A stretch of 40,284 nt of DNA from Nostoc sp. FACHB-280. Lineage in GTDB: Bacteria > Cyanobacteriota > Cyanobacteriia > Cyanobacteriales > Nostocaceae. The stretch is taken from contig NZ_JACJSD010000058.1 in NCBI RefSeq assembly GCF_014697615.1, positions 1 through 40,284 on the forward strand, written 5' to 3'. The stretch's first letter is position 1; each line of letters opens with the position of its first letter. Below the pieces are notes generated by a model. The model had not been told where the DNA came from. It saw nothing but the letters and a program-made list of their open reading frames with translations, and did no database searches. Below, one piece after another: positions 33,078-40,284 of the stretch. A program made the translations under genes and the position numbers.

Positions 33078-35279
33078 ATGCTGAAGCAACTTAAAAAAAA
33101 CCAGGTTCCTATAATTATTGGCGCGGCAGTTTTTGCCTTTTCGGCTGGCGCAATGGTGTCAGCACCGGAGATTGGCAAAACAGTGGCTCAATGGCTGAAA
33201 ATAAATCAAACTCAGTCAGAAGAGCTATCAGAAGCCAGCAAAGTTAAATCGGCTGTGTTTCCATTGGTAGCACAATCACCAGTGGAAAGAGCCGCAAAAT
33301 TAGAAGCGATCGCTAAAGGCTCGGCTTCAGCAGACCGAAATCGCGCCCGCTATCTGTTAGCCAGTGATTTACTTGAAACCAGAGATGCCCAAGCAGCCCT
33401 AGATTTATTGACGGGATTAGAAAAAGACTATCCGCTGTTAGCGCCCTACATCTTGCTAAGACAAGCCCAAGCACAAGACTTGTTAGGTGAACAAGGCAAA
33501 GCTTCCGATTTGCGCCAAAAAGTCCTGAAAGCATATCCTAAAGAAGCGGCGGCGGCGAAAGCATTATATTTAATTGGTCAACCAGAATCTCAAGATAGGG
33601 CGATCGCCCAATTTCCTTCCCATCCCCTCACCTGGGAAATTATTCGCCAGCGATTGCAAAAAAATCCCAATCAGCCCCAGTTAAAATTAATCTTGGCGAA
33701 ATATGCCTACAATCAGGCAGGAATCGTGGGCATCTTAGATCAACTGGTGAAACAGCCCAACCTTAAACCCGTCGATTGGGAAACTATTGGCACAGCTTAT
33801 TGGGAAAATACGCAATTTCGGAAAGCTGCGATCGCTTATACCAAAGCGCCCAAAACCGCCCAAACTCTATACAGGATAGGGCGTGGGTTACAAGTCGGTG
33901 GCCAAAGCCAAGAAAGAGAAAAAGCGATCGCCTCCTACAAGCAATTAGTCCAGCAATTCCCCAAAGCCGAAGAAACGGGAACCGCATTGTTACGTTTGGC
34001 AGATATGGCAAAAACTCGCCAAGATGCCATACCATATCTCAATCAAGTCATTGCCCAGTTCCCCGAACAAGCCCCCACCGCCCTCGCCACCAAAGCCAAA
34101 ATTCTCGCAGGGCTGAACGATCAAAAATCGGCACAACAAGCCTGGGATTTACTGCTAGGCAAGTATGGTGAATCTGATGAAGCGGCAGAATATCGCTGGA
34201 AAATTGCCCTAGATAAAGCCAAAGCCAGAGATTACGTCACAGCTTGGGAATGGGCGCAACCAATTACCACCAATAACCCTAACAGCATTTTGGCTCCTAG
34301 AGCCGGTTTTTGGGTAGGAAAATGGGCAGTTAAACTCGGCAAGCAACAAGAAGCCAAAACAGCCTTTGAGTATGTAGTCAGCCAGTTTCCCCAGTCTTAT
34401 TATGCCTGGCGATCGGCTAATATTTTAGGACTGAATGTCGGCAACTTTAACAATGTCCGCGACCTTAATCCGGAAGTTGTGTCACGCCTACGTCCCATTC
34501 CCACCGCCGGTTCTGACACCTTTAAAGAATTGTATTTATTAGGTCAAGACCGTGATGCTTGGTTGCAATGGGAAACAGAATTTCTTAACAAAAAACAGCC
34601 CTCAGTTGCTGAACAATTTACTGAAGGTTTGATGCGTTTAGCTAGGGGCGAAAATCTTTCAGGAATAGATATTATTTCTAAGTTGGAAGATAGAGAAACA
34701 GCCGCAGAAAAAGCACAATATCAAGCCTTAAGTAAACAAATCACTTACTGGCAAGCCCGCTATCCATTTCCTTATCTCAAAGAAATTGAAAAATGGTCTG
34801 GCGAACGTAAACTAAATCCCTTACTAGTTACAGGATTAATTCGCCAAGAATCACGATTTGAGCCGGAAATTAAATCAGTGGCTGGTGCTGTCGGGTTGAT
34901 GCAAGTGCTACCCAGTACAGGTCAATGGATCGCCTCAAAAAATAATTTGGATGGAAAAAAATTTGATTTAACAGTTCCTAATGACAACATTAGTTTGGGT
35001 ACATTGTATTTGGATTATACGCATCAACAGTATGGTAATAATTCATTGCTGGCTATAGCCAGTTACAATGCTGGCCCTGGAAATGTTTCTAAATGGCTAC
35101 AAACTTTACCCAAAGAAGACCCCGATGAATTTGTCGAAGAAATTCCCTTTGATGAAACCAAAAATTACGTCCGTCAAGTTTTTGGTAATTATTGGAATTA
35201 TCTACGACTTTATAACCCAGAAATTTCTGGACTAGTGGCAAAATACTCCAAGGAACATCCAAAATTGCCAACTCAGTGA
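33078..35279 (+). CDS. Soluble lytic murein transglycosylase (Slt70-like) with TPR superhelix
   Basis: It cleaves peptidoglycan glycan strands to 1,6-anhydro products outside the membrane. From the ATG used here it has 733 residues. A hydrophobic segment at about 10-30 acts as signal or anchor. Helical TPR-like repeats fill about 50-560. The SLT domain near 575-715 has the catalytic Glu591 in I-R-Q-E-S-R-F-E-P, then G-A-V-G-L-M-Q-V-L-P-S-T-G and A-S-Y-N-A-G-P-G-N-V. A GTG 15 codons upstream (33033) gives a 748-residue version; neither start has a strong ribosome site, and the ATG puts the hydrophobic segment in the normal place. A terminator follows. Confidence 0.93.
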   Translation: MLKQLKKNQVPIIIGAAVFAFSAGAMVSAPEIGKTVAQWLKINQTQSEELSEASKVKSAVFPLVAQSPVERAAKLEAIAKGSASADRNRARYLLASDLLETRDAQAALDLLTGLEKDYPLLAPYILLRQAQAQDLLGEQGKASDLRQKVLKAYPKEAAAAKALYLIGQPESQDRAIAQFPSHPLTWEIIRQRLQKNPNQPQLKLILAKYAYNQAGIVGILDQLVKQPNLKPVDWETIGTAYWENTQFRKAAIAYTKAPKTAQTLYRIGRGLQVGGQSQEREKAIASYKQLVQQFPKAEETGTALLRLADMAKTRQDAIPYLNQVIAQFPEQAPTALATKAKILAGLNDQKSAQQAWDLLLGKYGESDEAAEYRWKIALDKAKARDYVTAWEWAQPITTNNPNSILAPRAGFWVGKWAVKLGKQQEAKTAFEYVVSQFPQSYYAWRSANILGLNVGNFNNVRDLNPEVVSRLRPIPTAGSDTFKELYLLGQDRDAWLQWETEFLNKKQPSVAEQFTEGLMRLARGENLSGIDIISKLEDRETAAEKAQYQALSKQITYWQARYPFPYLKEIEKWSGERKLNPLLVTGLIRQESRFEPEIKSVAGAVGLMQVLPSTGQWIASKNNLDGKKFDLTVPNDNISLGTLYLDYTHQQYGNNSLLAIASYNAGPGNVSKWLQTLPKEDPDEFVEEIPFDETKNYVRQVFGNYWNYLRLYNPEISGLVAKYSKEHPKLPTQ

Positions 35280-35286
35280 TTAAAAA

Positions 35287-35326
35287 AAATTACCGAAAAA
35301 GTTGCAAATTTATTCGGTAATTTTTT
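35287..35326 (+). terminator. Intrinsic terminator of the transglycosylase gene
   Basis: AAATTACCGAA (35287-35297) pairs perfectly with TTCGGTAATTT (35313-35323), followed by TTT. The loop is 15 bases. It starts 8 bases after the stop codon. Confidence 0.75.
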
Positions 35327-35463
35327 CGGTAAATGATATCATGTCCGGGTAATAAGTGATGATTCCGACAATCTGTGCAGAAACCTTAAAACCCTCTCCT
35401 ATACACCATCTGCGGTCTTAATCACGAACAATATCGCAATCCTAAATGATATACAAACTGCTC

Positions 35464-35512
35464 TCTACCTTGTCTCCCTAATCTCCCTTGTCTACCTTGT
35501 CTCTTTTGTTCA
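35464..35512. repeat. Tandem CCTTGTCTC-type repeat
   Basis: Degenerate 9-base units (ACCTTGTCT, CCCTAATCT, CCCTTGTCT, ACCTTGTCT), the complement of the ACAAGGGAG tracts at 2392 and 16850. Confidence 0.75.
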
Positions 35513-35536
35513 TTTCTCAAATAGGACTGCTATATA

Positions 35537-35980
35537 TTATTTAGTATGAGGTTTTAACCGCACTATCGATAATACTTGATAACCCTCACCTTGAGGCAGA
35601 CATTCACCATCGGCATCTAAAGGACAAGCAGCTTCAGTAACTTTTGGGCGAGTTCCTGGAACATATCTAGCTGTAATTTCTACTTGTTGATTATGTAATA
35701 ATTGCAATGTTTTATGAGACACTTGATTTGATGGACGCAAGACTAATTTAGTTTTGTTTGATGTATTAGTAATCAGAAAGAATTCCTCGCCTAAATAAGC
35801 TCGAACCGACATCACAGGCGGAATTTCTTCGTAAATTAGTTTTCCTCTAAATCTAGAAATTTTCGATTGATTCACCACTCTATTTATTTGCTGGCTTGGG
35901 TTATCTTTTACTTGAACTTTCTGAGTATCTACAATTCTTGTTGTTTGACTTAAAACTAATATTAGTTGCAGTAAATCCAT
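35537..35980 (-). CDS. Hypothetical protein, unknown
   Basis: The 147-residue protein starts M-D-L-L-Q-L-I-L-V-L-S-Q-T, a short hydrophobic N-terminus that is not a clear signal peptide. The rest is beta-rich and basic (S-R-F-R-G-K-L-I-Y-E-E-I-P-P-V, F-F-L-I-T-N-T-S-N-K-T-K-L-V-L-R, Q-V-E-I-T-A-R-Y-V-P-G), perhaps an OB-like barrel. It has two cysteines in C-P-L-D-A-D-G-E-C. I recognise no family. The codon use is like its neighbours and the frame is well kept, so I regard it as real. Confidence 0.7.
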   Translation of the reverse strand: MDLLQLILVLSQTTRIVDTQKVQVKDNPSQQINRVVNQSKISRFRGKLIYEEIPPVMSVRAYLGEEFFLITNTSNKTKLVLRPSNQVSHKTLQLLHNQQVEITARYVPGTRPKVTEAACPLDADGECLPQGEGYQVLSIVRLKPHTK

Positions 35981-36179
35981 AAATTAATTTGTATTGATTA
36001 AGATAAAATAATTTTATTTCAGTAGTTTGGCTGTTACCGTGATTAAACTCACACAGTATTACCAGATATAAATATTACATTCAACACATATGTAATATCT
36101 AATATTGTGATTTTTTAACTCTAGGTGAACAATTACGAGTAATTTAGTATTGAACATGAATCAATCAAAAGGCTAGTGT

Positions 36180-37232
36180 ATGAGGCTAAATTTTAGTCGC
36201 CGTCAATTTGTGGTATTTGGTTCAGTTACCTTTGCTACCAGCTTGCTACTGAAAGCTTGTAGTAACCAACCGCAGACACCCACAGCTATTAGTGGCGCGG
36301 AAGGATTTAAAATAGCGATCGCTCTCCCTGGAGTCATCACCGATAAAGCCTGGAATCAGTCTGGCTATGAAGGTGTAAACATAGTCAAACAAAAACTCGG
36401 TGCAGAAATCGCATATATAGAACAAGTCGCCCAAGCTGATCAAACAGAAGTCTTAACAGACTTTGCGCGTAAAGGTTACAATTTAGTTTTTGCCCACGGC
36501 GGACAATTTGATGCAGCAGTAGAACAAGTGGCGACACAATTTCCTAATACATTTTTTGTGGGTGTGAATGGAAATGTGAAAGGCGAAAATATTGCATCTT
36601 TACGCATAGATCACTTACAAGGTAGCTATTTGTGCGGCATTATTGCGGCTGCTATGACAAAATCTAATAAATTAGCTTACATTGCTGGGCAAGAATTTCA
36701 AGCCACCCAAGAAGAATTACGCGGCTTTGAATTAGGCGCAAAATCAGTTAAACCAAATATTCAAATTGTTTCCACATTTACAGGCGATTGGAATGATGTC
36801 GCCAAGGCAAAAGAAGCCACACTCGCCTTAATTTCTGCGGGTACAGATGTGATTTATCAATGGTTAGATAGCGCCTCACCCGCAGTTTTGCAAACAGCCA
36901 GTGATAAAGGTATTTACGCTTTTGGTAATACTAAAGACCAATTAGATGTTGCGCCCAAAGCAGTGTTAACTAGTGCAGTGAAAAGATTAGATTTAGCTAT
37001 AGTATATTTAGCAGAGTTAGCCAAACAAAAACAATTAAAGGGGCAGATATATTCTATCGGGTTAGAAAGACCTGATATTTTAAATTTAGGCAACTTTAAC
37101 GCTAGTGTTACTGAACAAGTTAAAAATAATGTCCTGAAAGTCAGACAAGACATTATTGATAAAAAACTTACCTTTGAAAATTGCAAAGCAGATGCTAAAG
37201 ATACCCGTTGTGTGAAAAAAGAATCAGCATAA
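36180..37232 (+). CDS. BMP-family substrate-binding lipoprotein (nucleoside-type ABC importer)
   Basis: The 350-residue protein has a twin-arginine-like start (S-R-R-Q-F-V, residues 6-11) and a lipobox-like L-L-K-A-C with Cys27, so it should be an exported lipoprotein. The fold of the basic membrane protein family follows: I-A-I-A-L-P-G-V-I-T-D-K-A-W-N-Q-S-G-Y-E-G at about 45-65 and V-F-A-H-G-G-Q-F near 100. Such proteins bind nucleosides or similar ligands. The ATPase gene starts 4 bp after its stop. No riboswitch-like leader was recognised upstream. Confidence 0.9.
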   Translation: MRLNFSRRQFVVFGSVTFATSLLLKACSNQPQTPTAISGAEGFKIAIALPGVITDKAWNQSGYEGVNIVKQKLGAEIAYIEQVAQADQTEVLTDFARKGYNLVFAHGGQFDAAVEQVATQFPNTFFVGVNGNVKGENIASLRIDHLQGSYLCGIIAAAMTKSNKLAYIAGQEFQATQEELRGFELGAKSVKPNIQIVSTFTGDWNDVAKAKEATLALISAGTDVIYQWLDSASPAVLQTASDKGIYAFGNTKDQLDVAPKAVLTSAVKRLDLAIVYLAELAKQKQLKGQIYSIGLERPDILNLGNFNASVTEQVKNNVLKVRQDIIDKKLTFENCKADAKDTRCVKKESA

Positions 37233-37236
37233 ATAA

Positions 37237-38700
37237 ATGACATATTTACGCTTAGAAAATATCACTAAATATTTTGGCTCATTTGTTGCTAATGATAACA
37301 TTAGCTTGAGTGTAAATTCTGGTCAGATTCATGCAATCTTAGGTGAAAATGGTGCAGGTAAGACCACTTTAATGAAGATGATCAGTGGCTTATCTCAACC
37401 TGATACTGGGCAAATATATATACAAGAGAAACCAGTAAAAATTACCTCGCCTAATACTGCCACCAAACTAGGTATTGGCATGATTCACCAACATTTCATG
37501 CTTGTACCTCAGTTGACTGTTACCGAAAATATTATCTTAGGGTTGGAAAATAGCTGGCGTTTGAATTTACGACAAAAACATCAGGAAATCACGGCTTTAT
37601 CTCAAGCTTATGGGTTAGAAGTTGACCCCACCGCCAAGGTTGAAAATTTACCAGTGGGAATACAACAGCGTGTTGAAATTCTCAAAGTTCTTTACCGCCA
37701 AGCCAAACTTTTAATTCTCGATGAACCAACCGCAGTCTTAACACCATCAGAAGTTGATTCATTAATTGTGATTTTACGGCAATTAGCTGCTGCTAGTAAC
37801 ACAATTATTTTTATCAGTCACAAATTAGAAGAGGTAATTAAACTCTGTGATACCGTCACAATATTACGCCGAGGAAGGGTAGTCGCCACAACCACTACTG
37901 AGGCTGTCACACCTCAAAAGTTAGCGGAATTAATGGTAGGTTATGAGGTTGATTTACAAGTTAATAAATCACCAGCTTTACCAGAAAAAGTAGTATTGAA
38001 GGTAGAAAATTTACAAGTTACGGATGATAGAAATATTCATGCTGTGGGTGATGTGTCCTTTGAACTACGCGCCGGGGAAATATTAGGAATTGCGGGTGTT
38101 GATGGTAATGGACAAAGAGAATTAGCAGATGCAATTACAGGGTTACGCAAAATTAAGCAAGGAAAGATTAAGTTAAAAAAGTATTCAACTATTGCTTATA
38201 TCCCTGAAGATAGACAAAAAATAGGTTTGATATTGCAGTTTAGCATTGCCCAAAACTTAATTTTAAAAGCTTTCAAAAAATTACCCTTTTGTCGTAATTA
38301 TCTATTACAACCAGCAGTCATCAAAAATCACGCCCAAGCTGCAATGCAAATATTCAATATCCGCGCTACAGGAGAAGATATTCAAGTTAGTCAACTTTCG
38401 GGAGGAAATCAGCAAAAAGTAATATTGGCGAGAGAATTGGCGGGGGAAGCTGATTTAATTGTCGCTATGCAACCTACACGAGGGTTAGATGTAGGGGCGA
38501 CAGCTGCGGTACATTTGCAGTTGTTAGCAGAACGCGATCGCGGTGCGGCGATATTGTATATTTCTACTGAGTTAGAAGAAATCATGGCGATGAGCGATCG
38601 CATTGCCGTAATCTACAGAGGTAAGTTCGTCGCTATTTTAGACGTACAGACGGCAACAGTGGAAGAAATTGGTTTATTAATGGCTGGGGGAAAACTATAA
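37237..38700 (+). CDS. Double-domain ABC ATPase of a nucleoside/simple-sugar importer
   Basis: The 487-residue protein has two fused ABC domains. The first has Walker A G-E-N-G-A-G-K-T-T at 36-44, the divergent signature L-P-V-G-I-Q-Q-R-V-E-I and L-I-L-D-E-P-T-A-V-L. The second has a degenerate Walker A (G-V-D-G-N-G-Q-R-E-L), a signature L-S-G-G-N-Q-Q-K-V-I-L-A-R-E-L and Q-P-T-R-G-L-D-V. This is the YufO/NupA type that works with BMP proteins. The two permeases usually found next are missing; a zeta-like kinase gene follows after 6 bp. Confidence 0.92.
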   Translation: MTYLRLENITKYFGSFVANDNISLSVNSGQIHAILGENGAGKTTLMKMISGLSQPDTGQIYIQEKPVKITSPNTATKLGIGMIHQHFMLVPQLTVTENIILGLENSWRLNLRQKHQEITALSQAYGLEVDPTAKVENLPVGIQQRVEILKVLYRQAKLLILDEPTAVLTPSEVDSLIVILRQLAAASNTIIFISHKLEEVIKLCDTVTILRRGRVVATTTTEAVTPQKLAELMVGYEVDLQVNKSPALPEKVVLKVENLQVTDDRNIHAVGDVSFELRAGEILGIAGVDGNGQRELADAITGLRKIKQGKIKLKKYSTIAYIPEDRQKIGLILQFSIAQNLILKAFKKLPFCRNYLLQPAVIKNHAQAAMQIFNIRATGEDIQVSQLSGGNQQKVILARELAGEADLIVAMQPTRGLDVGATAAVHLQLLAERDRGAAILYISTELEEIMAMSDRIAVIYRGKFVAILDVQTATVEEIGLLMAGGKL

Positions 38701-38706
38701 AATAAA

Positions 38707-39270
38707 ATGCCAAATCTTTACATAATTGGTGGTGCAAATGGTTCAGGAAAAACAACTGTTGCAATGAGTTTATTGCCGAATTTTTTAGACTGCTTTGAGT
38801 ACGTAAATGCAGATTCTATTGCTGCTGGGCTATCTCCATTAAATCCTGATTCAATGGCTATAGAAGCAGGAAAATTAATGATTACCAGACTACAAACTAT
38901 GTCTAATTCTGGCAGTGATTTTGCCTTTGAAACCACCTTAAGTGCGAGAACTTTTGTACCTTTTATCAATGAATGTAAAGCCAAAGGCTACATCGTAAAC
39001 TTAATATACTTTTGGTTACGAAGCGTAGATTTAGCTATGGAACGTGTAGCACAAAGAGTTGCCAGTGGCGGACATTCAATTCCAGAAGAGGTGATACGTA
39101 GAAGGTATGAAAGGGGTAAGAAAAATCTCATTTCTTTATATTTACCGTTATGCGATCGCTGGATTATCTATGATAACTCTAGTAATGAGACTAAGCTAGT
39201 AGCTGAGTATCGTTATGGTGAAGAAGTTATGATTTATGAAAATGCAATTTTAACTCAAATCACAGGGTAG
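38707..39270 (+). CDS. Zeta-toxin-like P-loop kinase
   Basis: The 187-residue protein has Walker A G-G-A-N-G-S-G-K-T-T at 8-17, then Y-V-N-A-D-S-I-A-A-G-L-S-P, F-A-F-E-T-T-L-S and R-V-A-Q-R-V-A-S-G-G-H-S-I-P-E-E-V-I-R-R-R-Y, the zeta-toxin/UDP-GlcNAc-kinase-like pattern. It could be a toxin or a housekeeping small-molecule kinase. A 63-residue gene follows after 4 bp and is the likely partner. It begins 6 bp after the ABC ATPase, where permease genes would be expected. Confidence 0.85.
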   Translation: MPNLYIIGGANGSGKTTVAMSLLPNFLDCFEYVNADSIAAGLSPLNPDSMAIEAGKLMITRLQTMSNSGSDFAFETTLSARTFVPFINECKAKGYIVNLIYFWLRSVDLAMERVAQRVASGGHSIPEEVIRRRYERGKKNLISLYLPLCDRWIIYDNSSNETKLVAEYRYGEEVMIYENAILTQITG

Positions 39271-39274
39271 AAAA

Positions 39275-39466
39275 ATGGTTAAACCAGAATTAGAACTTTT
39301 ATCTAGCAAAATTGATGCCGGCGTAAAAGCTGCAATTGCATCCGCTATTGAACGACATCGCAAGCTTGGGCAATCAATTAGTATTATGCGAGATGAAAAA
39401 GTTATAACTTTAACTGCTGATCAAATTCCAGCAGTTCAGCATCAACAAAATAATTTAAATCAATAG
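39275..39466 (+). CDS. Small partner of the zeta-like kinase, possible antitoxin
   Basis: The 63-residue protein reads M-V-K-P-E-L-E-L-L-S-S-K-I-D-A-G-V-K-A-A-I-A-S-A-I and then E-R-H-R-K-L-G-Q-S-I, ending with a Gln/Asn-rich tail. It is helical at first, with I-S-I-M-R-D-E-K-V-I-T-L as a likely strand. Its 4-bp distance to the kinase gene and size suggest an antitoxin or regulator. Not matched to a named family. Confidence 0.75.
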   Translation: MVKPELELLSSKIDAGVKAAIASAIERHRKLGQSISIMRDEKVITLTADQIPAVQHQQNNLNQ

Positions 39467-39521
39467 GTAAATGTTATATAATAAGTAGGAGTAAGCTTTT
39501 TTAACTATATAAGAACTTTCA

Positions 39522-39746
39522 ATGAGTAACCCTGTATCTTTTCAGACAGTCATTGAATATGTAGAATCTCTTTCAACGGAAGAGCAAGATTTACTACTAG
39601 AATTGATTGCTAAAAGACGCATTGAACAACGGCGTAAAGAAATTGCGTCCAATGCTATACAAACACTAGAAGCAATGAGAACAGGTGCAGCCAAGTATGG
39701 TAATCTTGATAATTTGCGGGCTGATTTGCTAAGTAAAATTTGCTGA
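39522..39746 (+). CDS. Small antitoxin-like protein, apparently orphan
   Basis: The 74-residue protein reads V-I-E-Y-V-E-S-L-S-T-E-E-Q-D-L-L-L-E-L-I-A-K-R-R-I-E-Q-R-R, then A-A-K-Y-G-N-L-D-N-L-R-A-D-L-L. This resembles the short antitoxins that in cyanobacteria precede RelE/StbE-type toxin genes. Here the next 85 bases hold no toxin frame, and the next gene is a nuclease-like protein. It may be a remnant of a module that lost its toxin. Confidence 0.7.
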   Translation: MSNPVSFQTVIEYVESLSTEEQDLLLELIAKRRIEQRRKEIASNAIQTLEAMRTGAAKYGNLDNLRADLLSKIC

Positions 39747-39831
39747 GAAATAGTGATAACTCTAGCAAGTAAATGGACATTAATTGGTAAAGTATGTTAA
39801 CGTGGCTTGATTTATTTCAGGTTGGACTACC

Positions 39832-40182
39832 ATGCCACAAGATATTAGAGTCTGGGATATTTATACTACAGGGAACCTTAGCGAAATCAAAAAATCTAAG
39901 CTTGACTTTGAACAGCGTTTACAAGATTGGTTAGAGCAAGATATTTCTATTATTTCACCTAACTTATTGGTAATAGGTAAAGAGGTTCAAACAGATTATG
40001 GTGGATTTATAGACCTTTTATGCCTAGATCAAAAGGGAGATATTTTCATTATAGAATTAAAGCGCGGCAAAACTCCCAGAGAAGTTACGGCTCAAGCCTT
40101 AGATTATGCTTCTTGGGTAAAATATTTATCAAATGACCATATTACTAATATTGCTAATATAGGACTAGTATTTGATTTCTGA
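39832..40182 (+). CDS. Truncated NucS-like (DUF91-type) nuclease
   Basis: The 116-residue protein reads F-E-Q-R-L-Q-D-W-L-E-Q-D-I-S-I-I, then D-Y-G-G-F-I-D-L-L-C-L-D and I-F-I-I-E-L-K-R-G-K-T-P-R-E-V-T-A-Q: the PD-(D/E)xK core of NucS-like endonucleases, with Asp in F-I-D-L, Glu and Lys in I-E-L-K. Family proteins are usually far longer. The sequence leaves the family pattern after N-I-A-N (about 40155) and stops at 40182, so the C-terminal part is lost. Its N-terminal half is at hand but activity is doubtful. Confidence 0.78.
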   Translation: MPQDIRVWDIYTTGNLSEIKKSKLDFEQRLQDWLEQDISIISPNLLVIGKEVQTDYGGFIDLLCLDQKGDIFIIELKRGKTPREVTAQALDYASWVKYLSNDHITNIANIGLVFDF

Positions 40183-40284
40183 AAAAACTCCGTACATCTG
40201 AAGAGACATAAAATCAAAGGTAGTGTTTCGGATAAACCATTCAAACATCCACTTTAAATGAGAGAATGTTGGAATTAAAGCACA
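40183..40284. mobile_element. Possible IS or MITE end at the window edge
   Basis: ACCATTCAAACATCCACTTT near 40238 shares TTCAAACATCC with the reverse complement of the IS5-fragment end at about 12291. It lies 60 bp after the truncated nuclease, so a fragment of a similar element may have interrupted it. The window ends before this can be settled. Confidence 0.3.

Noticed and set aside
33776-34171. 131-codon frame inside the transglycosylase gene
   Set aside because: A shifted frame in an Ala/Gln/Lys-rich TPR region; Arg/Ser-rich translation without motif.
1-40284. tRNA or rRNA genes, riboswitches
   Set aside because: No T-loop-like GGTTCGANTCC with matching arms, no rRNA stretches and no riboswitch core was recognised by eye on either strand; small RNAs cannot be excluded without a covariance search.

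Overview
The window looks like chromosomal DNA of a filamentous, probably heterocyst-forming cyanobacterium (Nostocales: Nostoc/Calothrix/Tolypothrix type). Supporting signs are the very frequent HIP1 octamer (GCGATCGC) in and between genes, intergenic short tandem repeats of the STRR kind (CCTCCTGC-, CAGCACT- and ACAAGGGGG-type units), low G+C, and typical cyanobacterial genes (heme oxygenase for bilins, long-form hibernation factor LrtA/HPF, caspase-GUN4 fusion, DICT-domain kinase, ABA4-like membrane protein). No rRNA, tRNA, CRISPR or prophage was seen. The species cannot be told from this window alone.

Layout. 0.1-9.8 kb: a five-fold-repeat protein of unknown function, aroC, an L,D-transpeptidase, an ABA4-like membrane protein, a CobW/COG0523 GTPase, a DUF2157 membrane protein, heme oxygenase and a phosphoglucosamine mutase with a strong terminator. 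9.9-12.4 kb: a caspase-GUN4 fusion, then a decayed DUF433/DUF5615 toxin-antitoxin pair and an IS5-type transposase fragment, which marks an old insertion scar. 12.4-16.5 kb: a polar amino acid ABC transporter (fused binding protein-permease and a separate ATPase) surrounding a PEP-CTERM beta-propeller protein. 16.5-25 kb: lipB, hpf/lrtA, a PrxQ peroxiredoxin, an acireductone-dioxygenase-type cupin, a TerB-like operon led by two overlapping very small genes, ygfZ, a coupled pair with an aspartic-protease-like protein, and a DICT histidine kinase whose phospho-acceptor His is Gln. 25-36 kb: murE, a glutaredoxin-like protein, parDE, rpiA, a DUF6918-like protein, an HpnP-like B12 radical SAM enzyme divergent from a GT4 glycosyltransferase, and a lytic transglycosylase. 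36-40.3 kb: a BMP-type nucleoside ABC system without permeases, followed by an accessory tail: zeta-like kinase plus small partner, orphan antitoxin-like protein, truncated NucS-like nuclease and a possible IS end.

Together the genes are mostly housekeeping: cell-wall synthesis and turnover (glmM, murE, L,D-transpeptidase, SLT), cofactors (ho1, lipB, ygfZ, CobW), the shikimate pathway (aroC), the pentose phosphate pathway (rpiA) and nutrient uptake. Small mobile or defence-related modules are scattered among them, in several states of decay. The candidates most worth a second look are the micro-gene/TerB operon (20433-21198), the H-to-Q kinase, the five-repeat protein, the HpnP-like/GT4 pair with a perfect inverted repeat in its promoter, and the toxin-like gene lying where transporter permeases would be expected.
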